Origin: Oleiphilus sp. | Lineage (GTDB): Bacteria; Pseudomonadota; Gammaproteobacteria; Pseudomonadales; Oleiphilaceae | Length of the DNA stretch: 64,000 nucleotides | NCBI GenBank assembly: GCA_006212045.1 | Contig: PZPK01000008.1 | Coordinates: 62,001-126,000 of the forward strand | Direction of reading: 5' to 3' | Shown here: piece after piece, positions 18,044-28,322 of the stretch | Layout: each line of letters starts with the position of its first letter | Numbering within the stretch: the stretch's first letter is position 1 | Notes under the pieces: model-generated | Seen by the model: only the letters and a program-made list of their open reading frames with translations | Told to the model about the DNA's origin: nothing | Databases searched by the model: none | Program-made: the position numbers and the translations under genes

Positions 18044-18222
18044 AACTTATGATATCCCGAAACAGCTATCCATAGCCTGCACCGGAAAGCTTGAGGTATT
18101 GATTGCTAAACGCATTGTTGCAAAATCCGATGCAGCAAATCTGGCTTATATCCTTTAAAGTCATGCCTCAACCTCGTTTTCTTCACGACGGACACCACTG
18201 ACTACTGCGCACAGGTTCAATC

Positions 18223-19527
18223 ATGGCAGAACAATCAACACGAAAATGGAAGCTCCCCCTGATCATTGCCCTTGTTGCGGCCGGTGTCATCTTCGTTTTG
18301 ACGGCAACCAAGCCTTCCCCGCCAAAAGCTGAAACCACTGAAAAAGCGTGGCTGGTAGATGCCGAGGCGCTGAAGTTTTCTGCGCACCATCCAACGCTTT
18401 CATTGCTGGGTACCGTGAGCTCGCCCTTTGAAGCTGAGTTAACCGCCATTATTCAGGCCGATGTATTGAGCGTACCTGTGCGTGAAGGCGACAGGGTCTC
18501 GCAGGGTCAGGTCCTCCTCTCACTGGATAAACAGGACGTGCAGTCGCGCGTCACGCAGCGTGAGGCTGACCTGCAGGAACTTGAAGCCCAGATGCTGGCG
18601 GAGAATAACCGGTATCAGTCTGATCAGAAATTACTGAAAGAAGAAAGCAAACTACTTCAGGTAGCGCGCGATGCTTTTGCACGACAACAACGATTAAAGT
18701 CTTCGAATCTGGTGGCGCAGGAGAGACTGGAACAAGCTGAATCCCAGGTCGCGCAAAACGCCCTGGCGGTGACTGCGAGACAACAGGCGATTGATGATCA
18801 CCCCAATCGCGTGCGCCAGCTGGAAGCGAAGATAAGCAGAGCGAAAGCCTTGCTGGCAGACGCGCAGAGAGAGATGAAGCGCAGCGATATCAGGGCGCCC
18901 TTCGATGGCGTCGTAACCTCAGTCCTGGTAGCGCCTGGTGAACGGGTTCAGGTCGGGCAATTACTGGTGGGTGTTTATGACCTGGATCAGTCTGAGGTTC
19001 GCTCACAAATTCCTGACAAGTATCTGTCCATCATCCGCAAAGCACTCAATGAAGGCCAGAAGATCCTTGCCAACGCGGTCTACCAGGGTATGGCCGTCGA
19101 ATTTGAACTGGCAAGACTGGCCGGTCAAACCAACTTGGGCGCAGGTGGGGTTGACGCCTTTTTCATACCGGTTTCCAGTCGCGAGCCGTTTATCCTGAAT
19201 ACTACCGTCCGCCTCAATACCCGTCTCCCGGCGCTGGAAAATACCTTTACCCTACCAGTCTCGGCTCTGTATGGCACGGACCGTATATATCGTGTTGAGG
19301 AGGGACGAATTTACGCCGAGACGACAACTGTCCTGGGCACCCTGAAAGACCTGGAGGGGCGTACCAGAATCATTGCAGACAGCGCAGGTTTTCGGGAGGG
19401 TGACCTCATCATTACCACACAACTGCCTAATGCAATATCCGGTCTTAAGGTTGAGTTGAAAGCACCAGCGCAAGACCAACCTGCAGACCCGAACGCTGTC
19501 AATAAAGGAGCGGCACATGGCTCATGA
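18223..19527 (+). CDS. RND efflux periplasmic adaptor (membrane fusion protein)
   Basis: A 434-residue HlyD/AcrA-type adaptor. It has an N-terminal membrane anchor near 9-26, a lipoyl half (VLSVPVREGDRVSQGQVLLSLDKQDV), a long alpha-hairpin (about 105-205) rich in Q, E and A, the second lipoyl half (SDIRAPFDGVVTSVLVAPGERVQVGQLL), and beta-barrel and membrane-proximal domains. No lipobox cysteine is seen. The next gene, the pump, starts 11 bases before its stop, so the two are translationally coupled. No outer-membrane channel gene is nearby, so a shared TolC-like channel is likely. Confidence 0.93.
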   Translation: MAEQSTRKWKLPLIIALVAAGVIFVLTATKPSPPKAETTEKAWLVDAEALKFSAHHPTLSLLGTVSSPFEAELTAIIQADVLSVPVREGDRVSQGQVLLSLDKQDVQSRVTQREADLQELEAQMLAENNRYQSDQKLLKEESKLLQVARDAFARQQRLKSSNLVAQERLEQAESQVAQNALAVTARQQAIDDHPNRVRQLEAKISRAKALLADAQREMKRSDIRAPFDGVVTSVLVAPGERVQVGQLLVGVYDLDQSEVRSQIPDKYLSIIRKALNEGQKILANAVYQGMAVEFELARLAGQTNLGAGGVDAFFIPVSSREPFILNTTVRLNTRLPALENTFTLPVSALYGTDRIYRVEEGRIYAETTTVLGTLKDLEGRTRIIADSAGFREGDLIITTQLPNAISGLKVELKAPAQDQPADPNAVNKGAAHGS

Positions 19528-22500
19528 TGAGCAGTCCACTTCGAACCCTGCCGATGAGGTCATGAACGATCAGCTCGACCCCGGGGAGCACCGGCAGGAT
19601 ATTATCGGACGGTTTGCCAATCACCGGGTCGCCGCCAATCTGCTCATGCTGATTATGATTCTGGCAGGCGCCATTGCGCTGATGAAACTTAATACCCAGT
19701 TCCTACCCAGCTTTGAACCGGACTTCATCACAGTAAAAGTCGTTTGGCCGGGTGCCAGCGCGGAAGATGTGGCGCGATCCGTCATCACACCTCTGGAACA
19801 GCAGCTGCGCAACCTCGACTATGTCAAAGAGATGAATTCGACCTCTTTTCAAAGTAGCGGGATCATCGTTCTGGAATACGACGAAGGCACCGAAATGGGG
19901 CTGGCTCTGGACCAGGTCAAAGAAAACGTCAGCCTGGTCAGAAACCTGCCTTCGGATGCAGAAGAACCTGAAATTACCAAGGTTATTTTCAAGGAAGATG
20001 TCGCCACCCTGATCCTCTCTTCTACGGCCAGCCTTGAGGAATTGCGTTCTCTGGCCTATCAATATGAACGGGAGTTGCTGGACCGCGGCATTGCAACGGT
20101 CGAGTTTATCGGTCTTCCCGAACAGGAAATTGCGATACAGGTATCGTCACGCGACATCAAAAACCTTGGTCTTTCATTGCCCGGCATAGGCCAACGGATT
20201 CTCAACGCAAGCCAGGATATTCCAGCCGGTACCAGCGGCAAAAATGAACTGTCGAGGGAACTGCGCAGTGTCGAACAACGACGCAGTGCCGCCGGATTTG
20301 AAGACCTGGTGATACTCAGCGCAAGAAACACCGGTACCCAGAGCCAAAGCCTGCGTCTGGCTGACTTTGCCGATATTGAACGGCGCAACAAAACGTCCGA
20401 AGTCGAAGTGTTCTACCAGGATAAACCGGCAGTACTTTTACGTATTCTGCGCACCTCCAAGGCTGACGCGCTCGAAGCGGCCGAGACACTGAATCAATGG
20501 ATGCACGAGACGCGGCAGAAACTCCCTCCCAGCGTTAGTATTCAGGCCTACAACGAGGCCTATGTACTGATTGAGGACCGAATTAACCTGCTGATCAAAA
20601 ATGGTCTGGGCGGTTTGATTCTGGTCATTGCGATCCTGTTTATCTTTTTGAACGGCCGCGTCGCTTTCTGGGTAGCAATCGGAATTCCGGTCTCATTTAT
20701 GGGAACCCTGGCCGTGATGTATCTGCTCGGCGGCAGCATTAACATGGTGAGTATGTTTGCCCTGATTATGGCGCTCGGCATCATCGTGGATGATGCGATT
20801 GTGGTCGGCGAAGATGCCATGTCACACTATGCGATGGGTGAAAACCCTCTGCGCGCAGCCGAAGGCGGCGCCCGCCGGATGTTCGTCCCGGTATTGTCCT
20901 CGTCCCTGACAACCGTGTCTGCATTCTTGCCGCTCATGCTGATCAGCGGCATCATCGGCAACATTCTGTTTGCCATCCCTCTCGTTATTGTTTGTGTCAT
21001 CATCGCTTCCGTCATCGAATGTTTTCTGATTTTACCTGGGCACCTTAACCACACCTTCAGGCGCATGCACCGCAAGGAAACCAGCGGTTCACTGCGCCAG
21101 AAACTGGACGACGCCTTTATCCGATTTCGCGATCAGACCTTTCGCCCCCTTGCCGAGAAATCCATTCACAACAGAGGCACAACACTGGCCCTGGCACTGG
21201 CGATATTTTTAGTATCGATTTCCCTGATTGGCTCCGGCCGAATTCAAAGTGAGTTTTTCCCGCAGCCGGAGAACCATATCATTCTGGGTAATGCCAAATT
21301 CGCGGCCGGTACGCCTCCAGATAAAGTACATGAATTCGGGCGTCATCTGGAGCAAGCCTTGTGGCGTGCAAATGCGGAGCTCAAGTCGGATAAAGATCTG
21401 GTGGTGCATGCGGTGCTGCGCATCAATCAGGCGACCTTTGACGGCGGTGAAAACTATTCCCGCGGCGAACAATACACCTCATTGCATGTTGAACTGTTGA
21501 CTCCGGATGCACGGGAGGTGCGAAACCCCGAATTCATTGCTGCCTGGCAAAAACATCTGGCAATACCAGACGGGCTTGAACAACTCAGTATCACCAGCCC
21601 GCGAGGCGGCCCGCCAGGCAAGGACATCGACATTTTCCTGACCGGCCAGGGCCCGGAAACACTCAAGCGCGCCGGTGAGGCCATTGCCGAAAAGCTGAAA
21701 AGCTATCAGGGCGTACGTGACGTTCAAGACGACATCCCCTACGGCAAGAACCAGTTTTTATATTCACTGAGCCCAATGGGTGAGGCACTCGGTTTGAGTG
21801 TTGCCGATATTGGCAGCCAGTTACGAGCCGCCTTCGACGGTCAGGTGCTACAGGTATTTTATGATCAGAATGAAGAAGTCGAAGTGCGTGTAATATTACC
21901 CGACAGTGAAAGAAACTATACCGATTCCCTTGAGCAGTTTCCGATCATCACGCCACAAGGGGGAGTTGCACCCTTAAGCAACGTGGTCGAGCTTCAGCAC
22001 CGCAAAGGGTTGGAGCTGGTCAGGCATACCGACGGCAAGTTGGGACTGCATGTCACAGCGGGTGTCAATTCGGAACAGAACAATGCCAACGCGATAGTGG
22101 AAGATTTGCAGCAGCAATTCTTATCAGAGATCAGTTCCCGCTATGGTGTCTCGATTGATCTCAAAGGACGCGCCGAAGAACAGGCAGAAACCGGAAAAGA
22201 CATGTTATTGGGTGCGGCAGTCGGCTTCACGCTCATCTATATCATACTGGCCTGGGTATTCGGTTCTTATTCCTGGCCAATCGCCGTAATGCTGGCCATT
22301 CCTCTCGGTATTTCAGGTGCGATTCTTGGCCACTGGTTGCTCGGACTGAATCTGACGATGCTCTCCTGGTTTGGTTTCTTCGGACTGTCCGGAATCGTGA
22401 TCAACGATGCCATCATCCTGGTGACTTTCTATCGGGAATTACGCGAACAGGGACAGCCCATAAAGCAGGCGATTGTGGATGCCAGTTGCCTGCGTTTAAG

Positions 22501-22714
22501 GGCCGTGATGCTCACTTCGCTGACAACCATTGCCGGGCTGTTACCACTCCTGTTTGAAACCTCCCTACAAGCCCAGTTCCTGATTCCGATGGCTGTCAGT
22601 ATTTCTTTTGGACTGGCGTATGGCACTTTACTGATCCTGTTCGTGATACCCGCGCTGGTGTCGTTAATTGATGGGGTGCGCGAGAAACGGGGAAGAACCC
22701 ATCAGCAAAATTGA
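19517..22714 (+). CDS. RND efflux pump, inner-membrane transporter
   Basis: A 1065-residue HAE-type RND transporter with the normal 12-helix plan: TM1 near 38-58, the first large periplasmic loop, TM2-6 near 350-510, TM7 near 555, the second periplasmic loop, and TM8-12 near 895-1050. The proton-relay motif GIIVDDAIVVGED in TM4 carries the paired Asp residues. The substrate cannot be told from sequence; drugs, solvents or bile-like compounds are typical. Cotranscribed with the adaptor gene; AAAGGAG lies before the start. Confidence 0.94.
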   Translation: MAHDEQSTSNPADEVMNDQLDPGEHRQDIIGRFANHRVAANLLMLIMILAGAIALMKLNTQFLPSFEPDFITVKVVWPGASAEDVARSVITPLEQQLRNLDYVKEMNSTSFQSSGIIVLEYDEGTEMGLALDQVKENVSLVRNLPSDAEEPEITKVIFKEDVATLILSSTASLEELRSLAYQYERELLDRGIATVEFIGLPEQEIAIQVSSRDIKNLGLSLPGIGQRILNASQDIPAGTSGKNELSRELRSVEQRRSAAGFEDLVILSARNTGTQSQSLRLADFADIERRNKTSEVEVFYQDKPAVLLRILRTSKADALEAAETLNQWMHETRQKLPPSVSIQAYNEAYVLIEDRINLLIKNGLGGLILVIAILFIFLNGRVAFWVAIGIPVSFMGTLAVMYLLGGSINMVSMFALIMALGIIVDDAIVVGEDAMSHYAMGENPLRAAEGGARRMFVPVLSSSLTTVSAFLPLMLISGIIGNILFAIPLVIVCVIIASVIECFLILPGHLNHTFRRMHRKETSGSLRQKLDDAFIRFRDQTFRPLAEKSIHNRGTTLALALAIFLVSISLIGSGRIQSEFFPQPENHIILGNAKFAAGTPPDKVHEFGRHLEQALWRANAELKSDKDLVVHAVLRINQATFDGGENYSRGEQYTSLHVELLTPDAREVRNPEFIAAWQKHLAIPDGLEQLSITSPRGGPPGKDIDIFLTGQGPETLKRAGEAIAEKLKSYQGVRDVQDDIPYGKNQFLYSLSPMGEALGLSVADIGSQLRAAFDGQVLQVFYDQNEEVEVRVILPDSERNYTDSLEQFPIITPQGGVAPLSNVVELQHRKGLELVRHTDGKLGLHVTAGVNSEQNNANAIVEDLQQQFLSEISSRYGVSIDLKGRAEEQAETGKDMLLGAAVGFTLIYIILAWVFGSYSWPIAVMLAIPLGISGAILGHWLLGLNLTMLSWFGFFGLSGIVINDAIILVTFYRELREQGQPIKQAIVDASCLRLRAVMLTSLTTIAGLLPLLFETSLQAQFLIPMAVSISFGLAYGTLLILFVIPALVSLIDGVREKRGRTHQQN

Positions 22715-22732
22715 AGCGTTTGGGCTGTACAC

Positions 22733-22748
22733 GTTACGAATGCGTAAC
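22733..22748. terminator. Possible bidirectional terminator between RND and kinase genes
   Basis: GTTACG-AATG-CGTAAC forms a perfect 6-bp stem with a 4-nt loop, with CAC and GTG outside it, between convergent genes. No T tract. Confidence 0.3.
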
Positions 22749-22771
22749 TGCGTGCTGATATCATGTGCCTT

Positions 22772-25700
22772 CTAAACGGCGCTTACGTCGGTGCCGGGCA
22801 GCCAGCGTTCCAGGGCTTCATGCAGTGCTTCTTTGTTCAAAGGTTTGCTCAAGTAATCATCCATACCGGCATCGTAGCAGCGCTCCCGGTCACCGGGCAT
22901 GGCATTGGCCGTTAGGGCCACAACGGGAATTGAGCGTTCGCAGCGTCGCAGTGTCCTGCTTCGTATTAAGCGTGTTGCCTCGAAGCCATCCATCTCCGGC
23001 ATCTGGCAATCCATAAGAACAAGCTTGAATTCAGGTAAATCGCCGTCGCGGGCAAGGAGTTCGATGGCCTCTTTCCCGTTGGCGGCGATATCGCAGGAAT
23101 ACCCCAACTGTTCGAGCATCGAAGAGACAACAAGTTGATTCACCGTATTGTCTTCAACCACCAGAATTTCTGCTGTGTTTGCGCTTTTTGGCCATTCGGT
23201 CTGGATCGATTGGCCCGCCGACAGCTCCGGTAATTCTTCTCCCCGGGTTTTCGTAAACACGGCGTTTGCCAGCTCGGTGCGCGTCATAAAGTGGCTTAGC
23301 AGATTCAGCTCGATGCTATCCGACATCGTCAGCAAGCGATCCGAATTTTGGCGTAAGCCCTCGATACAAACCAGATGATTTACAACATTGCCCGGGAGAT
23401 TCAGCGACTCCAGCCATTCTTCAAGCGCTCGGTAGCCACTGCTTAAAACAAACTCCGAGTCGTATACAAGGGTGTGCACCGGCGCCGTCAGATCGCAGGT
23501 CTGTCCAGGCACCACAAAAGACACCGCGACATTCCAACTATCAAGCTGCGCTTGCAATACCCGGGCATAGTGCTCTGAAGAAAGGCAAAGCAGTACCGAT
23601 TGACCATCAGCATCAATTTCCGGCGCGCAATACGTTTCCAGAGCCGGAAGGCTTACGGTAAAACAGCTCCCCTCACCTTCGCGGCTTTCGACCATTACCT
23701 GCCCGCCCATCAGACCGGCAAGCTGCCGGACAATCGCCAAGCCCAAACCGGTGCCGCCGAACTTCCGGGTGGTCGACTCATCCACCTGACTGAATGCCTC
23801 AAACAGCTCTTCCTGCCGACTTGGAGGAATGCCAATACCCGTGTCATGTACCTCCATATTGATCTGCACACCCTGCCGGGTTTTGACCGAACCGAGCTTC
23901 AGCGTCACCGTACCTTGCGAGGTAAACTTGAGGGCATTACCGATAAGGTTGATTAGAATCTGATTGACCCTTCCGACATCAACCAGCGCATGCGTGTAGC
24001 GCAACGCTGAGCAATCCAGAATCAGATCGAGGCCTTTTTCTTCTGCTGCAAGCTGCATGGACTTCAGGCATTCAACAGCCAGATCTTCCATATCCGTCTC
24101 AGCCAGTTCAAGCGTCATCTTCCCTTCTTCGATCTTGGAAAAATCCAGAATATCATCAATGATGGATAGCAAGGAGCGCGCGCTCGATTTTGCAATAGAG
24201 AGGTACTGCTGCTTTCGTTCGCCTTCCAACATGGGTTCGAGTACATCCAGCATACCCAGAACGCCGTTCATCGGTGTACGAATCTCGTGGCTCATGGTTG
24301 CGAGAAAACGGCTTTTCGCTTGTGCCGCTTTTTCTGCCGCCTGTTTCGCCTTGCGCATTTCCTTTTCTGCCTGTTCCCTTTTCTTGCGCCCCAACAAACT
24401 GCTGCCAAGGGTTGCCAGCGAAATCAGGAAGGATAGCTCTTCCTTGCTCCAGCGCCGCGCCACACCGACTTGTTCGGCACAAATCACACCCGCCAATTCT
24501 CCCCCTTCCAGAATCACGGCATCAAGCATCGATACAATGTTCAGTGGGGTCAGATAGTCTTCACCGAACTCGATGGTTGCCGGGTCAGTCGCCGCGTGAT
24601 CGGCCGCAATAAACCCTTCAGCTTCCAGCGTTGCAAAATAATTGGGGTAATCCTTTCGGTACAAACGCAGGTTGCGGCTAAATTCTTTTTTCTCGCGTTC
24701 AAATAGGCCATGGCAGCGCATCGACGATTTATCTGCATCGAACAGCCAGATGCTGGCACGGTCCAAGTCCAAGCCCTCCGTCGCTTTTATCGCCAATAGG
24801 TTCAGCGCCCTATCCAGGTTGCCTTCGATAAGATCCTTGTGCACCACTAATTCAGCCAGTACCTCGTTATGACGAGCATTCCGCTCGAACACCATTTGAC
24901 TCAGCTTTGATTCAGTAATGTCGAGCAAAAAGCCATCAAGATAGAGCACTGCTCCGGAACCCGCGTAAGTGACGTTTCCCTTGTCCTGAATCCAGCGCTC
25001 TTCCCCGGTGCAGGTCTTGATACGGTACTCCATACTCCAGGCCGTTCCGCTCGCAATAGCGTCGAGTTTATATGCACTTGCCTCTTTCTGCTCAGCCTCC
25101 GGAATCAGATCGGACAGGTGCAATCGACCGCTGCGGAACTCGTCAGCCGTATATCCGGCCAGGGATTCGATCTGGTCACTGATATACAAGGTGGAATGAG
25201 GCGGATTGCCATCCAGTCGATACGTCACTCCGGGGATATTGGCGACCAGTGAGGCGAATCGATCACGGTTGGTTTGCAAACGCAGGTTCGAATGCCATTG
25301 CCGACGATCCCATACCTGATCCAGAAAGAAAAACAGAAGCAGCGCTAACCACATTCCAGCAAAGAGTGCGCGCGGAATCCAGATATCCAGAGAAGTCGCA
25401 ACTACCCAAGGCCCGGCTCTGGTGGCTGCCAGTTGCCACTGTCCCCCGGGAACACTGATCCGAGTAACAATCGGATCGGCCTCAAACAATGCAGGATTGC
25501 CAAGGAATACCTGTTTCGATTCCGCATGCCGTATCGCGACTTTGATGTTTTCATCCAGTGTTTCCAGAGCGTTTTTAAATAACTCATCTGAGTCCAGCAC
25601 AACAGAAAGCAAGCCCCAGAATTCTCTTGCCTGACCTGGAGTTGTATCTGAATGGCTGTCCAGATACACCGGAATCCGCCCAATCAATCCATTTCCACCC

Positions 25701-26173
25701 TGCAAAAGCTTCAGGGGCCCCGCCAGTACGAGCTGCCCGGAGTCACGTGCAAAAATGGCCTGTTTGCCTTGCTGCTTGTTTTCCAGGTAATTCAGACCTA
25801 ATGCACCTTCATTGCCCTCGAGCGGATAGATATAATTCAAAATCATGTCAGGCGCGGCCCCGATATTCCGGATACGGCTACTTTGCTCTAAAAATGGGCG
25901 AGCAAACTGGGCAAAACGCTCCTGATCCAGATCGGGTTCATTAATGATCAGCGAGGTCATGCCACGCACCATTTGGATATCGAGCGCCAATAAACCCTCC
26001 AGGTGCGCGCGGAAGGTGTTTGCTTCGGACAAGACACCGTATCGACTTTGTTCTGCAAGTTGATTGATTCTTGCCCGATCATAGCCAAAGGCCATCCAGA
26101 CAATACCAATGGACAACACGGCGAACAGCGACCAGCGAATCCGTTTCTTGTTTCGATATTGTTGTTTGGACAT
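22772..26173 (-). CDS. CHASE-type hybrid sensor histidine kinase
   Basis: A 1133-residue membrane sensor. TM1 near 13-31, a periplasmic CHASE-like domain near 50-260, TM2 near 273-293, a PAS domain near 305-425, a GAF domain near 440-590 (DLDRASIWLFD), HisKA with H629 in MSHEIRTPMNG, HATPase with GTGLGL, a degenerate receiver-like segment near 860-970, and a full receiver with VEDN and phospho-Asp D1055 (MDCQMPEMDGF). No HPt domain. The receiver-like segment keeps an Asp in VYDSEF but lacks the acidic pair and the Lys, so it is probably a pseudo-receiver. No partner regulator is next to it. The ATG has no clear ribosome-binding site. Confidence 0.9.
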   Translation of the reverse strand: MSKQQYRNKKRIRWSLFAVLSIGIVWMAFGYDRARINQLAEQSRYGVLSEANTFRAHLEGLLALDIQMVRGMTSLIINEPDLDQERFAQFARPFLEQSSRIRNIGAAPDMILNYIYPLEGNEGALGLNYLENKQQGKQAIFARDSGQLVLAGPLKLLQGGNGLIGRIPVYLDSHSDTTPGQAREFWGLLSVVLDSDELFKNALETLDENIKVAIRHAESKQVFLGNPALFEADPIVTRISVPGGQWQLAATRAGPWVVATSLDIWIPRALFAGMWLALLLFFFLDQVWDRRQWHSNLRLQTNRDRFASLVANIPGVTYRLDGNPPHSTLYISDQIESLAGYTADEFRSGRLHLSDLIPEAEQKEASAYKLDAIASGTAWSMEYRIKTCTGEERWIQDKGNVTYAGSGAVLYLDGFLLDITESKLSQMVFERNARHNEVLAELVVHKDLIEGNLDRALNLLAIKATEGLDLDRASIWLFDADKSSMRCHGLFEREKKEFSRNLRLYRKDYPNYFATLEAEGFIAADHAATDPATIEFGEDYLTPLNIVSMLDAVILEGGELAGVICAEQVGVARRWSKEELSFLISLATLGSSLLGRKKREQAEKEMRKAKQAAEKAAQAKSRFLATMSHEIRTPMNGVLGMLDVLEPMLEGERKQQYLSIAKSSARSLLSIIDDILDFSKIEEGKMTLELAETDMEDLAVECLKSMQLAAEEKGLDLILDCSALRYTHALVDVGRVNQILINLIGNALKFTSQGTVTLKLGSVKTRQGVQINMEVHDTGIGIPPSRQEELFEAFSQVDESTTRKFGGTGLGLAIVRQLAGLMGGQVMVESREGEGSCFTVSLPALETYCAPEIDADGQSVLLCLSSEHYARVLQAQLDSWNVAVSFVVPGQTCDLTAPVHTLVYDSEFVLSSGYRALEEWLESLNLPGNVVNHLVCIEGLRQNSDRLLTMSDSIELNLLSHFMTRTELANAVFTKTRGEELPELSAGQSIQTEWPKSANTAEILVVEDNTVNQLVVSSMLEQLGYSCDIAANGKEAIELLARDGDLPEFKLVLMDCQMPEMDGFEATRLIRSRTLRRCERSIPVVALTANAMPGDRERCYDAGMDDYLSKPLNKEALHEALERWLPGTDVSAV

Positions 26174-26328
26174 TTAAGAATATGACACGACAGTTGAGTG
26201 TTTGAACTTAAAGTATAGCGACCCGAACAGCTGATGCCAGCAACGATACATTGAACTGATAGACTTCCCCGTTAGCACAGATGTGCTATCTTGAAACGCA
26301 CATCCGGAATGCCATTCACGGAGGTAAT

Positions 26329-27696
26329 ATGAGCAAGTATCGAATCGAGCGGGATAGTCTGGGCGAACTCGAGGTGCCAGAAACTGCGCTATATGGCATA
26401 CAGACCCAACGCGCCATCCATAATTTCCCGATCAGTGGACGCACGCTTCCAAAAATTTTCATTGAATCCCTGATAAAGCTGAAATCCGCGGCCGCAAGCG
26501 CCAACAGCAAACTGGGTTGTCTGGATAAGCCCATTGCAAAAGCAATCATCGCAGCATGCCGGCAATTACTGGACACTCCGGATCTGATGCGGCACTTTCC
26601 TGTCGATGTCTTTCAGACCGGATCCGGCACCAGCACCAACATGAATGCCAATGAAGTGATCGCACGGCTTGCGGCGCAACATTTTGGTGGCGAGGTGCAT
26701 CCGAACGATCACGTAAATTATGGCCAAAGCAGCAACGATGTCATCCCCAGCGTGATTCATATCAGTGCTGCAATAGTGCTGGAGCATGAACTGTTACCCG
26801 CCTTGAACCATCTGAATACCACCATCAGAACCAAAGCAAAAACCTTAACGGGTATCTATAAGACCGGTCGAACACATTTAATGGATGCGGTCCCATTGCG
26901 ATTCGACGCCACACTTTCGGCCTGGGCACAGCAACTGGATAACAATCGGCAAATGTTGGTCCAGGTGAAACCTTTTTTGCACCAATTGGCTCTTGGCGGA
27001 ACCGCGGTCGGAAACGGTATCAACACAGATCCGGGATTTGGACGGGAGTGTGCCGAAAAACTGTCCACCGAGTTGAACCTGAGTTTCACACAAGGGCGTA
27101 ATCTTTATGCCTTGATCAGCACGCAGGACACCGCGGTGTCCCTGTCAGGACAACTGAAATCCCTCGCGGTCAGTCTGATGAAAATTGCCAATGATCTGCG
27201 CTGGATGAATTCCGGTCCGCTGGCAGGTCTGGGCGAAATTTCGCTGACAGCACTGCAGCCCGGTTCTTCCATCATGCCCGGCAAGGTCAACCCTGTCATT
27301 CCGGAATCTGCCGCCATGGTCGCGGCACAGGTGATTGGCAATGATGCGGCAATCACTGTTGCCGGACAATCGGGAAATTTTGAACTGAATGTGATGCTGC
27401 CTCTGATAGCCTACAACCTGCTGGACAGCCTCTGCCTGCTATCCCGTACCTGCCGGATATTGGCTGACAAAGCCGTGGCCGACTTTACCGTCAATCAAAA
27501 ACAGCTGAAGAAATCCCTCAGTCGAAACCCCATACTCGCCACCGCTTTGAACCCGATCATCGGATATGAAAAAGCGGCCGAGATTGCAAAACGCGCCTAT
27601 CTCGAGGAACGCCCCGTGGTAGAGGTCGCAGCAGAAATGACGGATATAAGTCGCGAGGAGATTGAAATCCTTCTGGCCCCCCAAAACTGGCCCTGA
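26329..27696 (+). CDS. fumC: Class II fumarate hydratase
   Basis: Interconverts fumarate and malate. 455 residues from the ATG at 26329, with GGAGG four bases upstream; the frame is open 48 bases further but without similarity. Motifs: FQTGSGTSTNMNANEVIA near 116-133, the catalytic-site segment GRTHLMDAVP, and the superfamily signature GSSIMPGKVNPVIPE near 305-319. The signature leans towards the aspartase form (NPVIPE, VIGND), but N-terminus and end match the Pseudomonas FumC1 group closely, so fumarase is preferred; aspartase is the alternative. Oxygen-stable, iron-free type. Confidence 0.85.
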   Translation: MSKYRIERDSLGELEVPETALYGIQTQRAIHNFPISGRTLPKIFIESLIKLKSAAASANSKLGCLDKPIAKAIIAACRQLLDTPDLMRHFPVDVFQTGSGTSTNMNANEVIARLAAQHFGGEVHPNDHVNYGQSSNDVIPSVIHISAAIVLEHELLPALNHLNTTIRTKAKTLTGIYKTGRTHLMDAVPLRFDATLSAWAQQLDNNRQMLVQVKPFLHQLALGGTAVGNGINTDPGFGRECAEKLSTELNLSFTQGRNLYALISTQDTAVSLSGQLKSLAVSLMKIANDLRWMNSGPLAGLGEISLTALQPGSSIMPGKVNPVIPESAAMVAAQVIGNDAAITVAGQSGNFELNVMLPLIAYNLLDSLCLLSRTCRILADKAVADFTVNQKQLKKSLSRNPILATALNPIIGYEKAAEIAKRAYLEERPVVEVAAEMTDISREEIEILLAPQNWP

Positions 27697-27708
27697 TTTT
27701 ACCAGGTG

Positions 27709-27741
27709 CGGGGATGGAGCAAAAAGCAATCCCCATCCCCG
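27709..27741. terminator. Bidirectional terminator between fumC and the DUF4124-like gene
   Basis: CGGGGATGG at 27709-27717 and CCATCCCCG at 27733-27741 form a perfect 9-bp stem with a 15-nt loop, between two convergent genes. The T content after it is modest. Confidence 0.5.
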
Positions 27742-27757
27742 TTATCTCTATCGGTAC

Positions 27758-28207
27758 TTAGCGGCCGGAGACTCGCACTTGGGTCTCCTGATAAAGCGAT
27801 CGCGTGGCTTTTTCACAGTAGTGCGGAGCGGAAACACGGCATTCGCCACAGACCCGAAGATATTCCATTGCATCATACATTTTGCTGTGTTGCGCCAGAG
27901 ACAGTTTGCTCAAAGGAGTTTCCAGCGCATCCAGTTTAGAATAGTAGCGCGTGGATTCATCCAGGCAGGCCATGATGGAGTAAATATCCGGCCCAAGCTT
28001 GGCGTTGACCTTGAGCCCTTCGGAAGCCATCAACCGTAACGCCCTCCAAAGGTTGGCGCCTTGGGAGTTTCCACTCAGATAGCGCTGGGGACAAGGCACA
28101 TCGCCGTAAGACACATGCCCATCATCGGACAGACAGCGATAGACTTCGGCATAGACGAGAGGGGCTTGAACACACAAGCATAGAACAAGAAGAAAACCGA
28201 GCTTCAT
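27758..28207 (-). CDS. Small exported protein with DUF4124-like start
   Basis: A 149-residue protein with a signal peptide (about 20 residues ending VYA-E). The mature start EVYRCLSDDGHVSYGDVPC resembles the DUF4124 domain common in proteobacterial periplasmic proteins. The remaining helical part contains cysteine pairs (RVCGECRV) that could form disulphides. Function unknown. The ATG at 28207 with a GGGAAG site is preferred to the GTG six bases upstream. Confidence 0.7.
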   Translation of the reverse strand: MKLGFLLVLCLCVQAPLVYAEVYRCLSDDGHVSYGDVPCPQRYLSGNSQGANLWRALRLMASEGLKVNAKLGPDIYSIMACLDESTRYYSKLDALETPLSKLSLAQHSKMYDAMEYLRVCGECRVSAPHYCEKATRSLYQETQVRVSGR

Positions 28208-28322
28208 AAGCACACTTCCCTGTTGACTGTATTGAATTAAATCCGAGTCTATCGCTTATAACGAAACGAATCTGAGATGAAAATAGCGTTTTTACTGAAC
28301 GCCTTATCCTGATCAAGAAGCC

